A stretch of 42,096 nucleotides of DNA from Tieghemiomyces parasiticus (GCA_027575765.1 JANBPT010000353.1:1-42096), one strand, 5' to 3'. Counted from the stretch's first letter, positions 30,630 to 41,401 are shown. The notes: generated from the sequence alone by a model not told the origin. Numbers and translations: made by a program.

Positions 30630-31020
30630 TGGTGGTAGGCCCTGGGTGGTGTTGTTTGGTTAGGCTGTACGCAACAATGGTCTAGGCCTAACAGCAGGAG
30701 GGACGGTGTTGTTTACAATAATGGTTAAAAGTAAATAGTATGGGATTGCACTTGTTGACAATAAGGGAAAAACTAAAGATTTAATAAAACAATTCAAAAT
30801 ATAGAAGATAGAAAAATAGCTGGCAAGCCCTTGCCTAACTGTGCATGCTTGCTTTTATACTGGTGAGCGGGGAAAAGGATCTACATCCCCCTGCATAAGG
30901 TGTGTAACCTTAAACCTTAATCCTAGCCTTCCCCATAATGGGCTTGGCTATTGTTTTTGCATTCCCAATGTTGATGTGCCCGTCAGATACCTTCAAGAGG
31001 GAAAGCGGGTGTTGGCACCA
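30630..31020 (+). mobile_element. ~400-bp non-coding repeat element, copy 2, with 8-bp target duplication
   Basis: 391 bp, beginning TGGTGGTAGGCCC and ending GTTGGCACCA. A perfect 8-bp direct repeat CAGTGCTG flanks it (30622-30629 and 31021-31028). An 8-bp duplication is the hallmark of hAT transposase, so this is best read as a non-autonomous hAT-like element. Because the end sequence partly overlaps the duplication, shorter duplications with longer TGTGGTG/CACCACA ends are an alternative reading. It shares internal blocks with copy 1 (for example GATCTACATCCCCCTG and AGATACCTTCAAGA). Confidence 0.7.
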
Positions 31021-31335
31021 CAGTGCTGTAATGTTGTGACAGGGATTGGGAGTAACTAGGTTTGGGATCAAAAACGTCTGGTAAGGTGACAATGAGAATA
31101 AAGGTAGGAAACCGACTGCCATTCCAAGAAGAGGAAACTGGCCCAGTATTTAATCATGTTGTAATACTACTGTAGACATACCCTTGTGCACATAGGCTGG
31201 GTTGTTCAGATCAAAGATAAAGGCAGTTCAATGCTATCATAGTTTGGTAAGTGAATTGGTTATAATAGGCTGGGATCCCTACAGTGATCCTAAAAACGGC
31301 CTTGGTTAATTGCTCCATCACAACTGTGCTAACCA

Positions 31336-31410
31336 GCCCTATTAGCTCAGTTGGTTTAGAGCGTCGTGCTAATAACGCGAAGGTCGTAGGTTCGATCCCT
31401 GCATGGGGCA
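31336..31410 (+). tRNA. tRNA-Ile (anticodon AAT)
   Basis: The complete cloverleaf is visible. Acceptor GCCCTAT (31336-31342) pairs with ATGGGGC (31403-31409), with one G-U pair, and discriminator A31410 follows. The D arm is GCTC...GAGC; the anticodon arm TCGTG/CGCGA has loop CTAATAA; the T arm GTAGG/CCTGC has loop TTCGATC. There is no intron. A short TTTT terminator is at 31415-31418. The gene is the only CpG-rich spot in a several-kilobase CpG-poor region, which argues that it is under selection and in use. Confidence 0.95.
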
Positions 31411-34400
31411 AAACTTTTATAAACTCTAATTCTTGTCGTTGTATTTATGCTATTTATAATGTTGCTAACTGGGAGTCAGCAGATGTGTGGGTTGTAACTG
31501 GCTTACTATGGATGTAAGGCACAAATAATAAATGATAAGTAAGTGGAGGTGCAAATACATGGCGGGTACAAAAGGTATGAGCATGGTTGGTAGGATAAAA
31601 GGCATGAAGAAGGTGAGAGACAAAATGACAGATAGGAATAGGACTGCTAGATGGTGCATGGAGTAGGTTAACAGATAAATAAGGAAACTTGGATGTTTAG
31701 GACCTGCATTGGTATAGGATATAAAACAATGGAGCTTGAAATCAAGTAGGCATTGTTAGCAGTTGTGTGGAGGTTTTGGCAACTGTTGGCAAACAGTGGC
31801 TTAGAGAGGCTGCATTTTGGAACATTGGTTTTACCACCTCATTAATGGGTGTTGCACTTCAATAAAGTTGCCCTTGAATTTGTATTTTGATCAATATATT
31901 ACACAACATAGGCCCTTTGTACTTAGAAATATAGGATACTGAATTATAATCCAACTTTTGGCTAAAATATCTAACCTGCTCCCAAACCATGTGTTAGCTA
32001 TGACAGCTGTCAACTTGCAGTCACTATTTTTATTATGCAGTGCCAAGGGGTACCTTCCCATCCATCCTAAATCCCTGGCCCTGGAGGATTCAGACTGAGG
32101 GAAGCAACAGAGGGTCCTCTAAATACGTAAGAGGATAGCAGGCCTTACCCAGCAGCCATTCTTGATCCTTTACCTTATTTTCCCCATTAAATTCTTTACT
32201 AGGACCATGTCACATCCATATGTTTGATGTCTCTTATTACTGGCATACTTGATGAAATCTGTTTTTTATTAATTATCTATTTGATCTATTACAACACTGT
32301 ATAATTGGGGGTTTTATCCTTGGATAGAACAATCAAATGGCTCAATGAAACCCTTTCACAACACTAATTAGGACTAGCATATAATTAGAAAGGCTACACC
32401 AGCCTATTCAGGACACTGCAGATAGCACTAAGTAGCTGGCTGATCTCAGAGATATTGTAGCAGTGACCCCCTTAGTGGGCACTCCGTTGTTATTGAGTGT
32501 GGGTGTTCTTTTCCCCCTTTTGATTCATTTTTTTCTCTTCCTGGCCATACCCAGCCAACAAGTACTACTGAGTTATTCCTACTATATACCTAGTTTATTA
32601 TGACAAAATTGGCATGAGGGTAATAATGGGGGGGTTTAGAAATGGCTGTAACATCACTAAAGAGGTAGACACCAACTAAGGGAGGATGGTAGGCAAGCAA
32701 CATCTTGCAGCAACCACCAGTCACCCTATACTCCAGAATGTCACCACTGACTAGGCAATATATCTAGAGTGGCTTTAACCACCAATTCATCCCTGCCCTT
32801 GTTATCTTCACCATACTCCTATGCACCAACACTTCATCCCCTAATGTTTGCTTACTTAACAAACTAACACCAATTCAATCTGCCCTTTCATTTGCACAAT
32901 TTGAATAACAGCACTGAGGGTAGTACCTTAAGCATCATGTCCCTGAGGTCTGCCAGCTGCATAAGCTGGTGAAAGAACCCCTTGGTAAAGTTATTGTTGT
33001 CTTTTCTTATGTTAATGGCCTTCTCTAATCACTCTTGCGGGTTCCTACCTACCATAGGCAGTTTGAGGGGCTGAAATTGAATCAAAGGGGAGGGATGAAA
33101 GAAGGGGCAGCTGGAATAGAGGCAAAGGAGCCAAGGACAAATAACATAGGAATAAATGGACAAATGAACAAGGACAGGGAATGCAGGGGCCTAGGCCAAT
33201 CTGAGAATGGAGATTAAAAGTTTCTACTTCTTACTAGTCAAGGTTGGTCTCCTATTATCATTTGTGTGTTATATGTAAGGGCAAAAATGGTGGGTGTATC
33301 TATAAATGCCACAGTAGAGAAAACAAGATGTGGTGATTGGGAACCACCACATTAGATCATCCCAGGGTAAAGTCCAAGTCTACTATTTCAGAACCACAAA
33401 TTCTGTGATAGTAGAATAGCCTTTTGGTTATGGTATTAGACTTGGGCCTAGTATCAACACACAAGAGGATAGTAAAAAGCCTAAGCTAGGAAGACTGGAA
33501 GTGGTTGTAGTTAGATGGTTGGCCTATTGTAATAACTGCAAGTAGTACACCTAACCCAGATAAGCAATAAAGCTGGTCAAGGCATGTCAGCCAGCTGTGG
33601 TGAGTAGCTATTTTTGGTTGATAATAATCTTGCCCACTGCTATGTTGTGGCTGGTATGTCACAACCAGGGGTAGCATGTCAATAGAAAACTGTCTGATGG
33701 GCAGTACTGCAGAGTTATGGACACCATGTTTACCAAAAGGGAGAGCTAAATGCAAGAAAGGAAGGTAAAATAGGAGGGAGAGAGGGAGAAATAGAAAGAG
33801 AAGGGAATACTAAGGAATCTCAGATTGATCTGCAAAAGGAGGGGTAACTGTCCTCAATCAAGAATTCTTGGGACTGGGAGTTGGTTGCTATCAGTGTACT
33901 TGGCTATGGAAGTGGCTACTGCCCTGTGATTATTTTGGGCTAGCTGCTACTGTGACAACTACAGGGCTTGGTCACGGATTTAGTGAGCTGTGTAGGGTAT
34001 AGGGGAAGGATAAACTTAGCAATCCATAGATTAAAGGCATAGCCGTTGCTTGGATGTGGACACTGCTGGAGTGGGCCACCTAATTGTAAATCCCTTCCTC
34101 TACCTATGTATCCTTGTACTGTGTATAATCAGTTACTCCCCAGATGTATGTTAAATATGTAGTGCTGCCTAAGACTAACCATCTGTGTCTGTAGCTTTGA
34201 CCCTAGCAATGCTGAGCACCATACAGAGTCAGGGCCATAGGCTGTGGTAAACACTTTGGTTTGGTTCAGATTGTCATGGGACAGTTGGAGGCGGAGATGA
34301 TGGGTTTTATTCTTTCTTTTTTCTCACCTTTTCCCAGCCATCCGTGGATATTAACAATACATCAATTATAATTAGGACCAGCTCAACTTTAACCCCTACT

Positions 34401-34860
34401 TTTGCTCTGGTACACTCCATTCCCAAATGTGAATACTGCACTTTTATTGAAAGAGAGTGGGGAAACAGAGGAATGATATAAATGGAGAACAAAGACTAGA
34501 CTTGGGTCTGCCACTTTAGCCGGCTGGTATGGTGAGTGCACCCATCCAATAAGCAACACATCCATCACACTACCCTCTCTCTTCTCTCTAGAGCAGATGG
34601 AGGGGTTACCAGTGAGCCAGCTACCCATGGAAGCATGGTAAGCCTTGCGGCTGTACTGTGAAGCTTAGCCAAATATGATACAAAAGGAAAAACAAAGAAT
34701 TCCATAGGGACAGTCTATAGGGGTGACAACAGTGAGGGACAAGTGCAAGGTGCTTGCCACAAGGGACCTGTATAGTAGGGGGCCGCTGTTGCCATTAGCT
34801 GGGCTCTGGGAGGAGGGAATGAAGAGATTAGGGGCTGCATAGACCAGGCCTGGGGACTAG
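31411..34860. other. AT-rich, CpG-poor, gene-free region
   Basis: About 3.4 kb with hardly any CG dinucleotide and no supported coding frame; one 133-bp repeat copy lies inside. Composition resembles the decayed transposon DNA to the left, so it is probably ancient, unrecognisable transposon sequence. I could not assign any part to a known element. Confidence 0.5.
33329..33461 (+). repeat. 133-bp hairpin repeat, copy D, with 5-bp target duplication CAAGA
   Basis: Forward copy, flanked by the direct repeat CAAGA at 33324-33328 and 33462-33466. This fixes the ends of the element as TGTGGTGATT...ATCAACACA. Ends of the form TG...CA with a 5-bp duplication fit LTR-type integration (a tiny solo LTR) as well as a MITE. 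Confidence 0.9.
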
Positions 34861-34870
34861 TGGGACCCCA

Positions 34871-34878
34871 TATAAATA
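34871..34878 (+). promoter_or_regulatory. TATA box candidate for the secreted Gly-rich protein gene
   Basis: TATAAATA about 200 bp before the ATG at 35081. The distance implies a 5' UTR of about 170 nt or an unseen 5' intron. Confidence 0.4.
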
Positions 34879-35080
34879 CCCCAACCAGTTCCCGTCCAAG
34901 TCTATCACACATCATCAGCCCATTGCAACTACAGTGCACTAGCCCAGCTTTCCCTTTGACCTAGTCCAAGCCCCCCTCAGCTGTGTGGTGACTGTTACCT
35001 GTAGATTCTCCAGCGTACACCAGTCCCGCCATAATCTCCAACGTCTGTCACCTGTTGCCATCATTGACTACTTGACGACC

Positions 35081-35587
35081 ATGGTGTGCCCCATCCTTGT
35101 TGTGGCCCTGGTTGCCACCCAAACCGCCTGGGCCCAACTCAACCAATTAGCCCCCATATGCAGCAGTATTGACAGTTTCGGATCACCTGTCCTCAAGACC
35201 TATGATGACAATGCACAGGTCCCCTTGACCAAAGCCAAGTTCCCCCAGATCTCCAAGTCTAATTGGGTTGTCTGCTGCAATGCTAACTTGGGTGATGATG
35301 AATACAACCAAGCTATTGATTCCATTGAGAAGGTGAACAATACAACACAAGACTATTGCTGGGGCTCAGAACAGGCCGTTTTGCAAGACAAGAATGAGGG
35401 TAACAACAGCAAGTCTCTTGTAGATCTGGAGAAGCGTAGAGGTGGTCATGGTGGTGGGCGTGGCGGTAGCGGTGGCGGTGATGGTAGTGGCTGTCATAAA
35501 AAAACGGACGGAATTCACGGAGTCCCTATCCCCGGGTATTACCAATACCTCAATCCCTCTTATTGGCGGCCTAACCCTGATAACTAG
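35081..35587 (+). CDS. Small secreted glycine-rich protein (unknown function)
   Basis: 168 aa from ATG 35081; the frame extends upstream only through non-ATG codons. The N-terminus (MVCPILVVALVATQTAWA, then QLNQ) is a clear signal peptide. The mature part has Cys residues in APICSS, VVCCNANL, DYCWGS and GSGCHKK. A Lys-Arg site (LEKR, then RGGHGGG) precedes a Gly-rich run and could be cut by a Kex2-type protease in the secretory pathway. The C-terminus is Tyr/Pro/Asn-rich. I do not recognise a family. Size, secretion signal, cysteines and location at the edge of a repeat-rich block are typical of fast-evolving secreted fungal proteins; a role in host or prey interaction would be speculation. 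An AATAAA at about 35796 may be its polyadenylation signal. Confidence 0.7.
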   Translation: MVCPILVVALVATQTAWAQLNQLAPICSSIDSFGSPVLKTYDDNAQVPLTKAKFPQISKSNWVVCCNANLGDDEYNQAIDSIEKVNNTTQDYCWGSEQAVLQDKNEGNNSKSLVDLEKRRGGHGGGRGGSGGGDGSGCHKKTDGIHGVPIPGYYQYLNPSYWRPNPDN

Positions 35588-36397
35588 TAGCCCAACATTG
35601 CTGCTCCCCTCCGACCCTTCATTTGTCTTTACCACCGCTTCCTCCTATCATCCATTTAGTGTCACAGAGATCTCAGCCTTCGTGTTTTGTTTCCAATGGT
35701 AAATTTGTCCGTTTCAGTTTGGTCTAATTATTTTATTTTTAGTAAAGCCACATTTTCGATTTCCAAATACCTGGTGTGGCAGGCGTAAACTTACCAATAA
35801 AAAGAACTAGTGTTAAACTCAAACTAGGAGTGGAGTTAATTATTTGATTGATGACTGTCGTTATATTGAATAGCTACCAGTAGGTCTTCTATACTGGAAC
35901 AATTCCCGGCATCATTTGTATCAACTATTTAGACTAGGATAGGAAAGCTAAGACAACAGGTCGCGGCAGGAGGGCACCAACTGGAAGAGGATGGACAGCT
36001 AGGTAGCCGCCAGATCAAGATTGGAGAAAGGTAAGGCCCTAAAAGATTTGAAGGCAGCACCTAGTTTGGGTAATGAAGGTGACGGAAGGGTTGAACCACC
36101 ATGGGCATAGAGCAATAGAACTTCGATTAATCAGCTGCTAGAAGGCGTAGCCATCATGGCTGGGTGGCACCGCTTGGGACGGCAAAGGCCGCCGGCTGAC
36201 CTCACTTGGGATATGGCTCGGGAGGGGGCGGGGTTTTAGGCGACGACACACAGTAGGCCTGCTAAGCGGAGGTTAACGTTCAAGTCTGAAATGACGTGTA
36301 TCTGCGGAGTGACAACTTTTCGGCTATTAGTGGTCATTATGACCACTTCCTTACCGTTTCCCTGGTCACTGTAATTCAAAGCTGGTGCTTCTTCGCA

Positions 36398-36405
36398 TCA
36401 CGTGA
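36398..36405. promoter_or_regulatory. TCACGTGA palindrome (bHLH-type site)
   Basis: A perfect 8-bp palindrome with a CACGTG core, 15 bp before the ATG of the small frame at 36420. CACGTG is bound by Cbf1/USF-type bHLH factors in fungi. Use here is inferred. Confidence 0.3.
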
Positions 36406-36419
36406 CGTTAGTCACCAAC

Positions 36420-36617
36420 ATGGCGGTACCCACAACCTTCAGGAATGACGGTAATCCTGTTTCATACGCAACTTTTCAAATGTTTATACGTGTCTCCCCT
36501 GAGCTTGTCGGCCCAATGCAAAGCATAAGGGCGGACTCTAGTCGTAGCTCCCCAGGCACTTTTTGGAACCGTTTCTACAATGTTGGTCAACAACTATTAC
36601 GTGAAGGACTTGGCTAG
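36420..36617 (+). CDS. Hypothetical 65-aa protein
   Basis: ATG 36420 stands in an excellent context (caccaacATGG). The product has an amphipathic, protein-like composition (FQMFIRVSPELVGPM, then TFWNRFYNVGQQLLREGLG) and no membrane helix. I do not recognise it. A small mitochondrial subunit is conceivable but not shown. A regulatory-type palindrome sits just upstream. Confidence 0.3.
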   Translation: MAVPTTFRNDGNPVSYATFQMFIRVSPELVGPMQSIRADSSRSSPGTFWNRFYNVGQQLLREGLG

Positions 36618-37469
36618 GGTCCTCCACCTAACCAATATGGAAAGGGCAAGAAGGGGGGAGGTGGCCGGTACCCATTGCAATGTACCCCTTCATTAACTTA
36701 GTCAAAGGACATGATCAACACGCTTTTTATCATCTAATCCTCAATAGCCCGTGTTAGGGACCTAGCGGAGCCAGCTGCGGTACTGGCAGCGGAGGTAGGG
36801 GTTCCTTGTCGTATTCATACACCTACTCCACTGTTTACTGCACGGTCATCCGCACTGCGAACTGTACGGAACCATGCAGGCGAAGGGCGAGGAGAGCTGT
36901 GGTAAAGAGGGCGCGCACCCAGCCCGGATGGTATCCGCCATGGACAATAGGAATTCAACAAGCATCTAGGTTACAACGCTTCGCTTCGCTTTGAAACCTT
37001 GGCCAGCCGAGGCTCGACTCCAATACTCCTGTTCCTGCAAGCCAGTTGATGGGTGCTTCTCCCCTCTTCCCTACCCCCCCGTCTCCGAGGCTCTGGGCGT
37101 AGTCGTGCTGTGAGCAAGCGGCGTAGCATCGTGTCTCTTGCCATGAATGTCCATGCCTGACGGGGAAACCCCCGTCGGCGTGAGAGGCCCATGTTCCCCG
37201 CTCTGTACTTCACCCGGCGACTGTAGTCACTGGTCTTCTAACCCCTCAGTCTTGTATAACCTGGGTCTTGGGTACTCCCACTACCCCCACCTACATCCAC
37301 TTCCTTCCTAGCGCCTTATTCCCCCTTCAGTCTGTTCGCATTCCATCCGACGTCTGACCGTAGTCCTCTCCTGACCGGCCCATTTGTAACCCCTCGAGCA
37401 TAGTGCCTATTGGACTTTCCCCGCTTTGTACGTCAGCAAGCACCTTCCGCATTCCCTCTCACTGCCACC

Positions 37470-38143
37470 ATGGATGAGCCGCTGTTTGGCGGGGCTAGCC
37501 GGCGGGTAAGTTTGGCACCGGCTGCCGGGCCTGGGCGCTGGGAGGGCAACCTTGCGAGAACCTGAGTTTAGCATCAGCAAGGTGTACCCGCGACAGGTCT
37601 GTTTGACCTTACCGCTCCTCATTCACCTCGTATCACTCCGACCTGGTACCCCACCCTTCCCTTACCCGTCGCCCGCCTTGTATAACGGCGCAGGACCGCC
37701 TCATTGAGCACGCCGTGGGTGGCGTTGTACTACTCTTCGTATCACTGACCGTCCTCTTCTCAATCATCAACGGCTTCAGCAAGACCATCTTACACCTGTT
37801 CCTTGGTCTGGCCGTCGTCATGCTGACCTTGTGCGAACTACAATTGGTAGGTTGGATCGAAAATAATAATAATTGAACCAGTAGATAATGTGCGCTGGCG
37901 ACATGAATAATGGGAATCTCGACATGGCGTCTAGCTTGGGCAATACCGCTTAGAGTTTAAACTCCCCGAGCTAATGTCGTGAATCTCGCCTTCAACTTCT
38001 GACTACGCACTCTCCAGATCCGCTGGTACCGCATGGGTGACCTTGAGCCCAAGTTCAAGTTTATGATTGTGGGGCTAGGGTTCTCAATTGTGTACCTATC
38101 CATCATCGCCAACGTCTATTTCTGGGCCCCCGTACCATCCTAG
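37470..38143 (+). CDS. TMEM243-like membrane protein, three exons
   Basis: 104 aa. Exons are 37470-37505, 37694-37846 and 38018-38143; introns of 188 and 171 nt have GTAAGT and GTAGGT donors, all in phase 0. The start CCACCATGG is an ideal context. The N-terminus (EPLFGGASRRDRLIEHAVGG) and the block RWYRMGDLEPKFKF, followed by ANVYF near the end, match animal TMEM243 (RPLFGETSAKDR..., WYRQGDLEPKF, ANLYF). Three hydrophobic helices are visible: about residues 18-40, 45-63 and 77-97. TMEM243 is a small multi-pass membrane protein whose molecular role is not known. No single frame covers the gene, so simple open-frame scans miss it. Confidence 0.88.
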
Positions 38144-38918
38144 GTTGTTCTACTAAGCGAAACAGACTTTACAGGTATTCGCGTTGACTCGGTGGCCCTG
38201 CACAGCGCGGTTGCTATTTTCTTTTGAGTGTTTAAGTACATTAAATTATGATACAGTTGGAGCCTAGCTAACAAGCACCGACTTTCGTACCCCTAGTTTG
38301 ATTGGACACGATTCTGCTTGCCCTGGGACCGAGCTATATTTACCTTGGCATATATTGGAAGCGGGCGGGCCAAATGGTAATCGGTTCCGTGCGGTAATAA
38401 CCTTAGGCGACAGCGGCAGACCGCCTTTCACAGGAGCGCTGGGTGGAGGGAGCAGAGGTATGGTTGGGTAGGCCGGGATCCTCCCGGACTTGAGGTGGGA
38501 GGGCAGGCATAAAGTCCCCAATATCCTAGGTCCTTGAGCGTTTTTTCACCCACGGTGGGAGGTTTCACACCCGCCGACTCGTCTGCTCTCGCTCCCCAAT
38601 GGGATAGAGATAGGAAGCGTGAGGATGGGCCCCGGCCGGCTGTTGTTTGGGCGGGTGCGATCTGGGCATTGACGACCACCCCCTTCAGCCTCCAAGCCCC
38701 CCCAACTTGCGCGCCTACCACTGTCCCACCCCCATAACGCTGGGCCTACGAATCCCACCCCTCCACCGCATCAGCCTGCCAGACGGATTCCACCCACCAG
38801 CAGCCCATCCTTTCATCACTTGAGTCGTCCCCTCCGTCCGTTTTTCCCTTTGTCACTTTCCCCCTGCCCTCTACATCTCATTTCAAGCTATCAATCTCAC
38901 CTCCCTGTAACTAACGCC
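38144..38918. other. Intergenic region before COX6A
   Basis: 3' flank of the TMEM243-like gene and promoter of COX6A. The last 180 bp are pyrimidine-rich. Short open frames on both strands have no recognisable content. Confidence 0.45.
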
Positions 38919-39649
38919 ATGGCCTCCCGTTCCCTCTTCGGTTCGCGCCTGGCCCCCGCCGTGCGGTCCCTGCGCACTCGCAACTACTCCAGCGTCGCCC
39001 CGCCCCACTACCCCGCCAACATCAATCCCCACGTCAAGGCCGAGATCGAGGCCATTAAGCACCACGCCGAGAGTAAGTCCAGGCCACAGGCACCTCCTCC
39101 CTCCCACCGCCCCTAGCCGCTCGTCCTAGGGCGAGGGCTGTGGAGTCCGTCGCACCCTTTCTGCTATCCGCGTACTGTCGCTTCCGACCCTTTATATCTA
39201 ACCCGACCCCACTTTGCTGTTTCTACTCACCACACGTGTATCACAACAGAGACCACTGAGCTGTGGCGCCGTATTTCCATCTATGGCATGTTCCCCATCC
39301 TGGGCATCACCGCCTATGTAGTCTACGGCATGGCCGTGGATCACATTCACCACCTGCACGAGCACCCGCCCACGTTCAAGAAGTACGATTATCTTCGTAT
39401 CCGCAACCGTCCCTTCCCCTGGGGTGATGGTAAGTAAACTGTAGACTAGAACCTATCACCTGCTATGATGGCCTAGGGCCGCGCCCGTAGCCAAATACAC
39501 GAGGTCGGATAGTCACCACAAAGCAAGGATGAAGCTAACCTAGGACATTTGCATGTGTCCAATTGTATGTCCTCCAATTTCACTCCGCAGGCGACCACAC
39601 CCTCTTCTGGAACCCCCTGGTTAACCCCGACCCTGAGGCGGAGGAGTAA
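38919..39649 (+). CDS. COX13: Cytochrome c oxidase subunit VIa, three exons
   Basis: 130 aa, a small nuclear-encoded regulatory subunit of respiratory complex IV in the mitochondrial inner membrane. Exons are 38919-39072, 39250-39429 and 39591-39649; introns of 177 and 161 nt have GTAAGT donors. The N-terminus (MASRSLFGSRLAPAVRSLRTRNYSS) is Arg/Ser-rich without acidic residues, a mitochondrial targeting sequence. One membrane helix follows ELWRR (RISIYGMFPILGITAYVVYG). Family landmarks are YDYLRIRNRPFPWGDG, then HTLFWNPLVNP, which spans the second splice junction and confirms it. The symbol is the yeast name; COX6A is the animal name. The start is gccATGgcc, the first ATG giving the targeting signal. 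Confidence 0.95.
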
Positions 39650-41083
39650 ATGCAGCTGACCCATGTAGCATTGTCTCAGCTCGGCAGCTCCTAAGCACCA
39701 GTCTAGTATACCGGGCGATCTTGGAATGCCAAATGCATTGTCAGGCCCGACTGTACTTTTCGATCGGGTGTCAGTCCACGTCCATTGTGGTGCATAGCTG
39801 CGTATTAAACCGGTAGTGTGCATGCCGGCCGTTGGCCAAATGCACTTTAGATATTATATTAGAAAGTTAATCGTTACCGTGCATCATGCATGCCAATAGA
39901 TAGGGAAGGATAAGTACAATGGCACCAAGGGGTCTAGATTATATACAATTTTGCGTCGGAGACGGGGATGCTCACCGCGGCCACCACATTTCGTTCATAG
40001 TCATACTAGCACACCATCGTCTTCGGACAACCGTGCGGATTTGTGGATTGGCCTACATGCCGGACGGTAGGTCTATGTACGACGGCCAAAGCACCCTTTC
40101 CTGCCACCCACCTTGACTAAGGGGATTATTTTTAAGTGGGCGTTAACCGTGTGCCATGTAAGCTCAGCAATAGAGTTTGATGTGTCTGACTACGGCTACA
40201 GATGACGATTACCTCAACCCTGACTGTGGGCTCATCGGCCCTAGGATAGAGGCCAAGCGGGACGAGAGGAGATAATCGTGTATGAGGGGAGGGAGAGAGA
40301 GAGGACAGGTCTGATTGGCTTGCGTCATAGCACGGCCATTTGAAGGCACCAGCTCAACTCACCCACAATGGAAAATACTGGCGACCGAATGGTGCAGCCG
40401 GCTCGCTCTCATGTTTACATAGGGGAGGTTACATTGACAAGTTAGTTAGCAAGTGGAGCGGGTGGCTCAGTTTCGTGTGGCTTGCTTTCTACCATGCCCG
40501 ACTTGGAAGAGGGACTAAAGTTACAAGCAGATTAGGAGTACATGGAGGTACCGACTAGGGCCAGAGCGGACCACTTACCATAACCTTCCCTCTCCGCGGC
40601 GCCAACTAGAAAATTGTGTTACCTTCCGACTAGGACACCACCATTGGCTTATATGTACCGGTCACAGTCCTTTGTATGGTATCGTCCTACCTGCGCCTAT
40701 ATATGCGATGGATTGGGAAGGGAGAACACACCGCATTTGCCATCCTTTGGCCGCTGGCCTCAATCGGCTGACCACCTTTCAAGGAATACCAAGGTGTTGA
40801 AAACGGGCCCTATGTTGAATCGTCTTGAGCTGGGCAGCCAGTAAGGCCAGAGCATCGTGGATGGCCAGCCTATGTCGCCGTAAATAGTACGGCTTAGACC
40901 CTCCCTCATTTTATTCAACGTTAACCGATCATCCGAGCTTGCTGTCGCGCCGGCTATCCCCCCTTACCATCGTCTGGTGCCCTATATATTCTCTTAACGA
41001 TCTCCTCTAGCCCACTCCAGCACGACTTGCTTTGCCCCAGTCCCACAGAAAATGTCATTGGCCACAATCCTCCGTTATCTGCC
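39650..41083. other. Intergenic region after COX6A
   Basis: About 1.4 kb of ordinary CpG-containing DNA. A 65-codon ATG frame at 39919-40116 has no recognisable feature. No repeat, tRNA or 5S copy seen. Confidence 0.4.
40983..40990 (+). promoter_or_regulatory. TATA box candidate for the secreted protein at 41084
   Basis: TATATATT about 100 bp before the ATG at 41084, a plausible distance for a fungal core promoter. Confidence 0.4.
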
Positions 41084-41401
41084 ATGCCCTTCCATCTGCG
41101 CCTCATTGTTGTCGGCGGTCCATTGCTCCTCGCGTTGGTTCCAATGCCTGTTTGTGCCGCCCCCATGCTGCCCAGCCCATATTTCATCCAAACCCCACAG
41201 AACGCACAGCCAAACTATAATTTTCAATCCAACCCTCCGCAGATTCGACATGGGATTAGATCAATCCAAGGCCAGGGCCCTATCCGTCCCCCGGCCCCAG
41301 TTGAGGTCGATGATTTCAGCGGTGACAGATTCGATATGAAATTCGGCTTACACAATCACCAGTACTGCTTGACTTGCCGGAAAGGGTTGGGTACTAGCTA
41401 A
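41084..41401 (+). CDS. Small secreted proline/asparagine-rich protein (unknown function)
   Basis: 105 aa from ATG 41084. The signal peptide is textbook (LRLIVVGGPLLLALVPMPVCA, cut before APML). The mature part is rich in Pro, Gln and Asn (PNYNFQSNPPQIRHG) and ends with a single CLTCRKG pair of cysteines. No family recognised. An earlier ATG at 41052 opens another frame (95 codons) that also begins with a hydrophobic stretch. I prefer 41084 because its signal and cleavage site are much better, but an upstream start by scanning ribosomes cannot be excluded. Confidence 0.5.
   Translation: MPFHLRLIVVGGPLLLALVPMPVCAAPMLPSPYFIQTPQNAQPNYNFQSNPPQIRHGIRSIQGQGPIRPPAPVEVDDFSGDRFDMKFGLHNHQYCLTCRKGLGTS

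Larger units (their letters stand above)
35588..37469. other. Intergenic region between the secreted protein and TMEM243-like genes
   Basis: About 1.9 kb where CpG content returns to normal from about 35.9 kb. It contains one possible small gene (36420-36617) and an E-box-like TCACGTGA palindrome (36398-36405). The last few hundred bases are pyrimidine-rich promoter-type DNA of the TMEM243-like gene. No RNA gene found. Confidence 0.4.

Noticed and set aside
36990..37020. GGCTCGACTCC resembling a tRNA T loop
   Set aside because: No cloverleaf can be built upstream or downstream.
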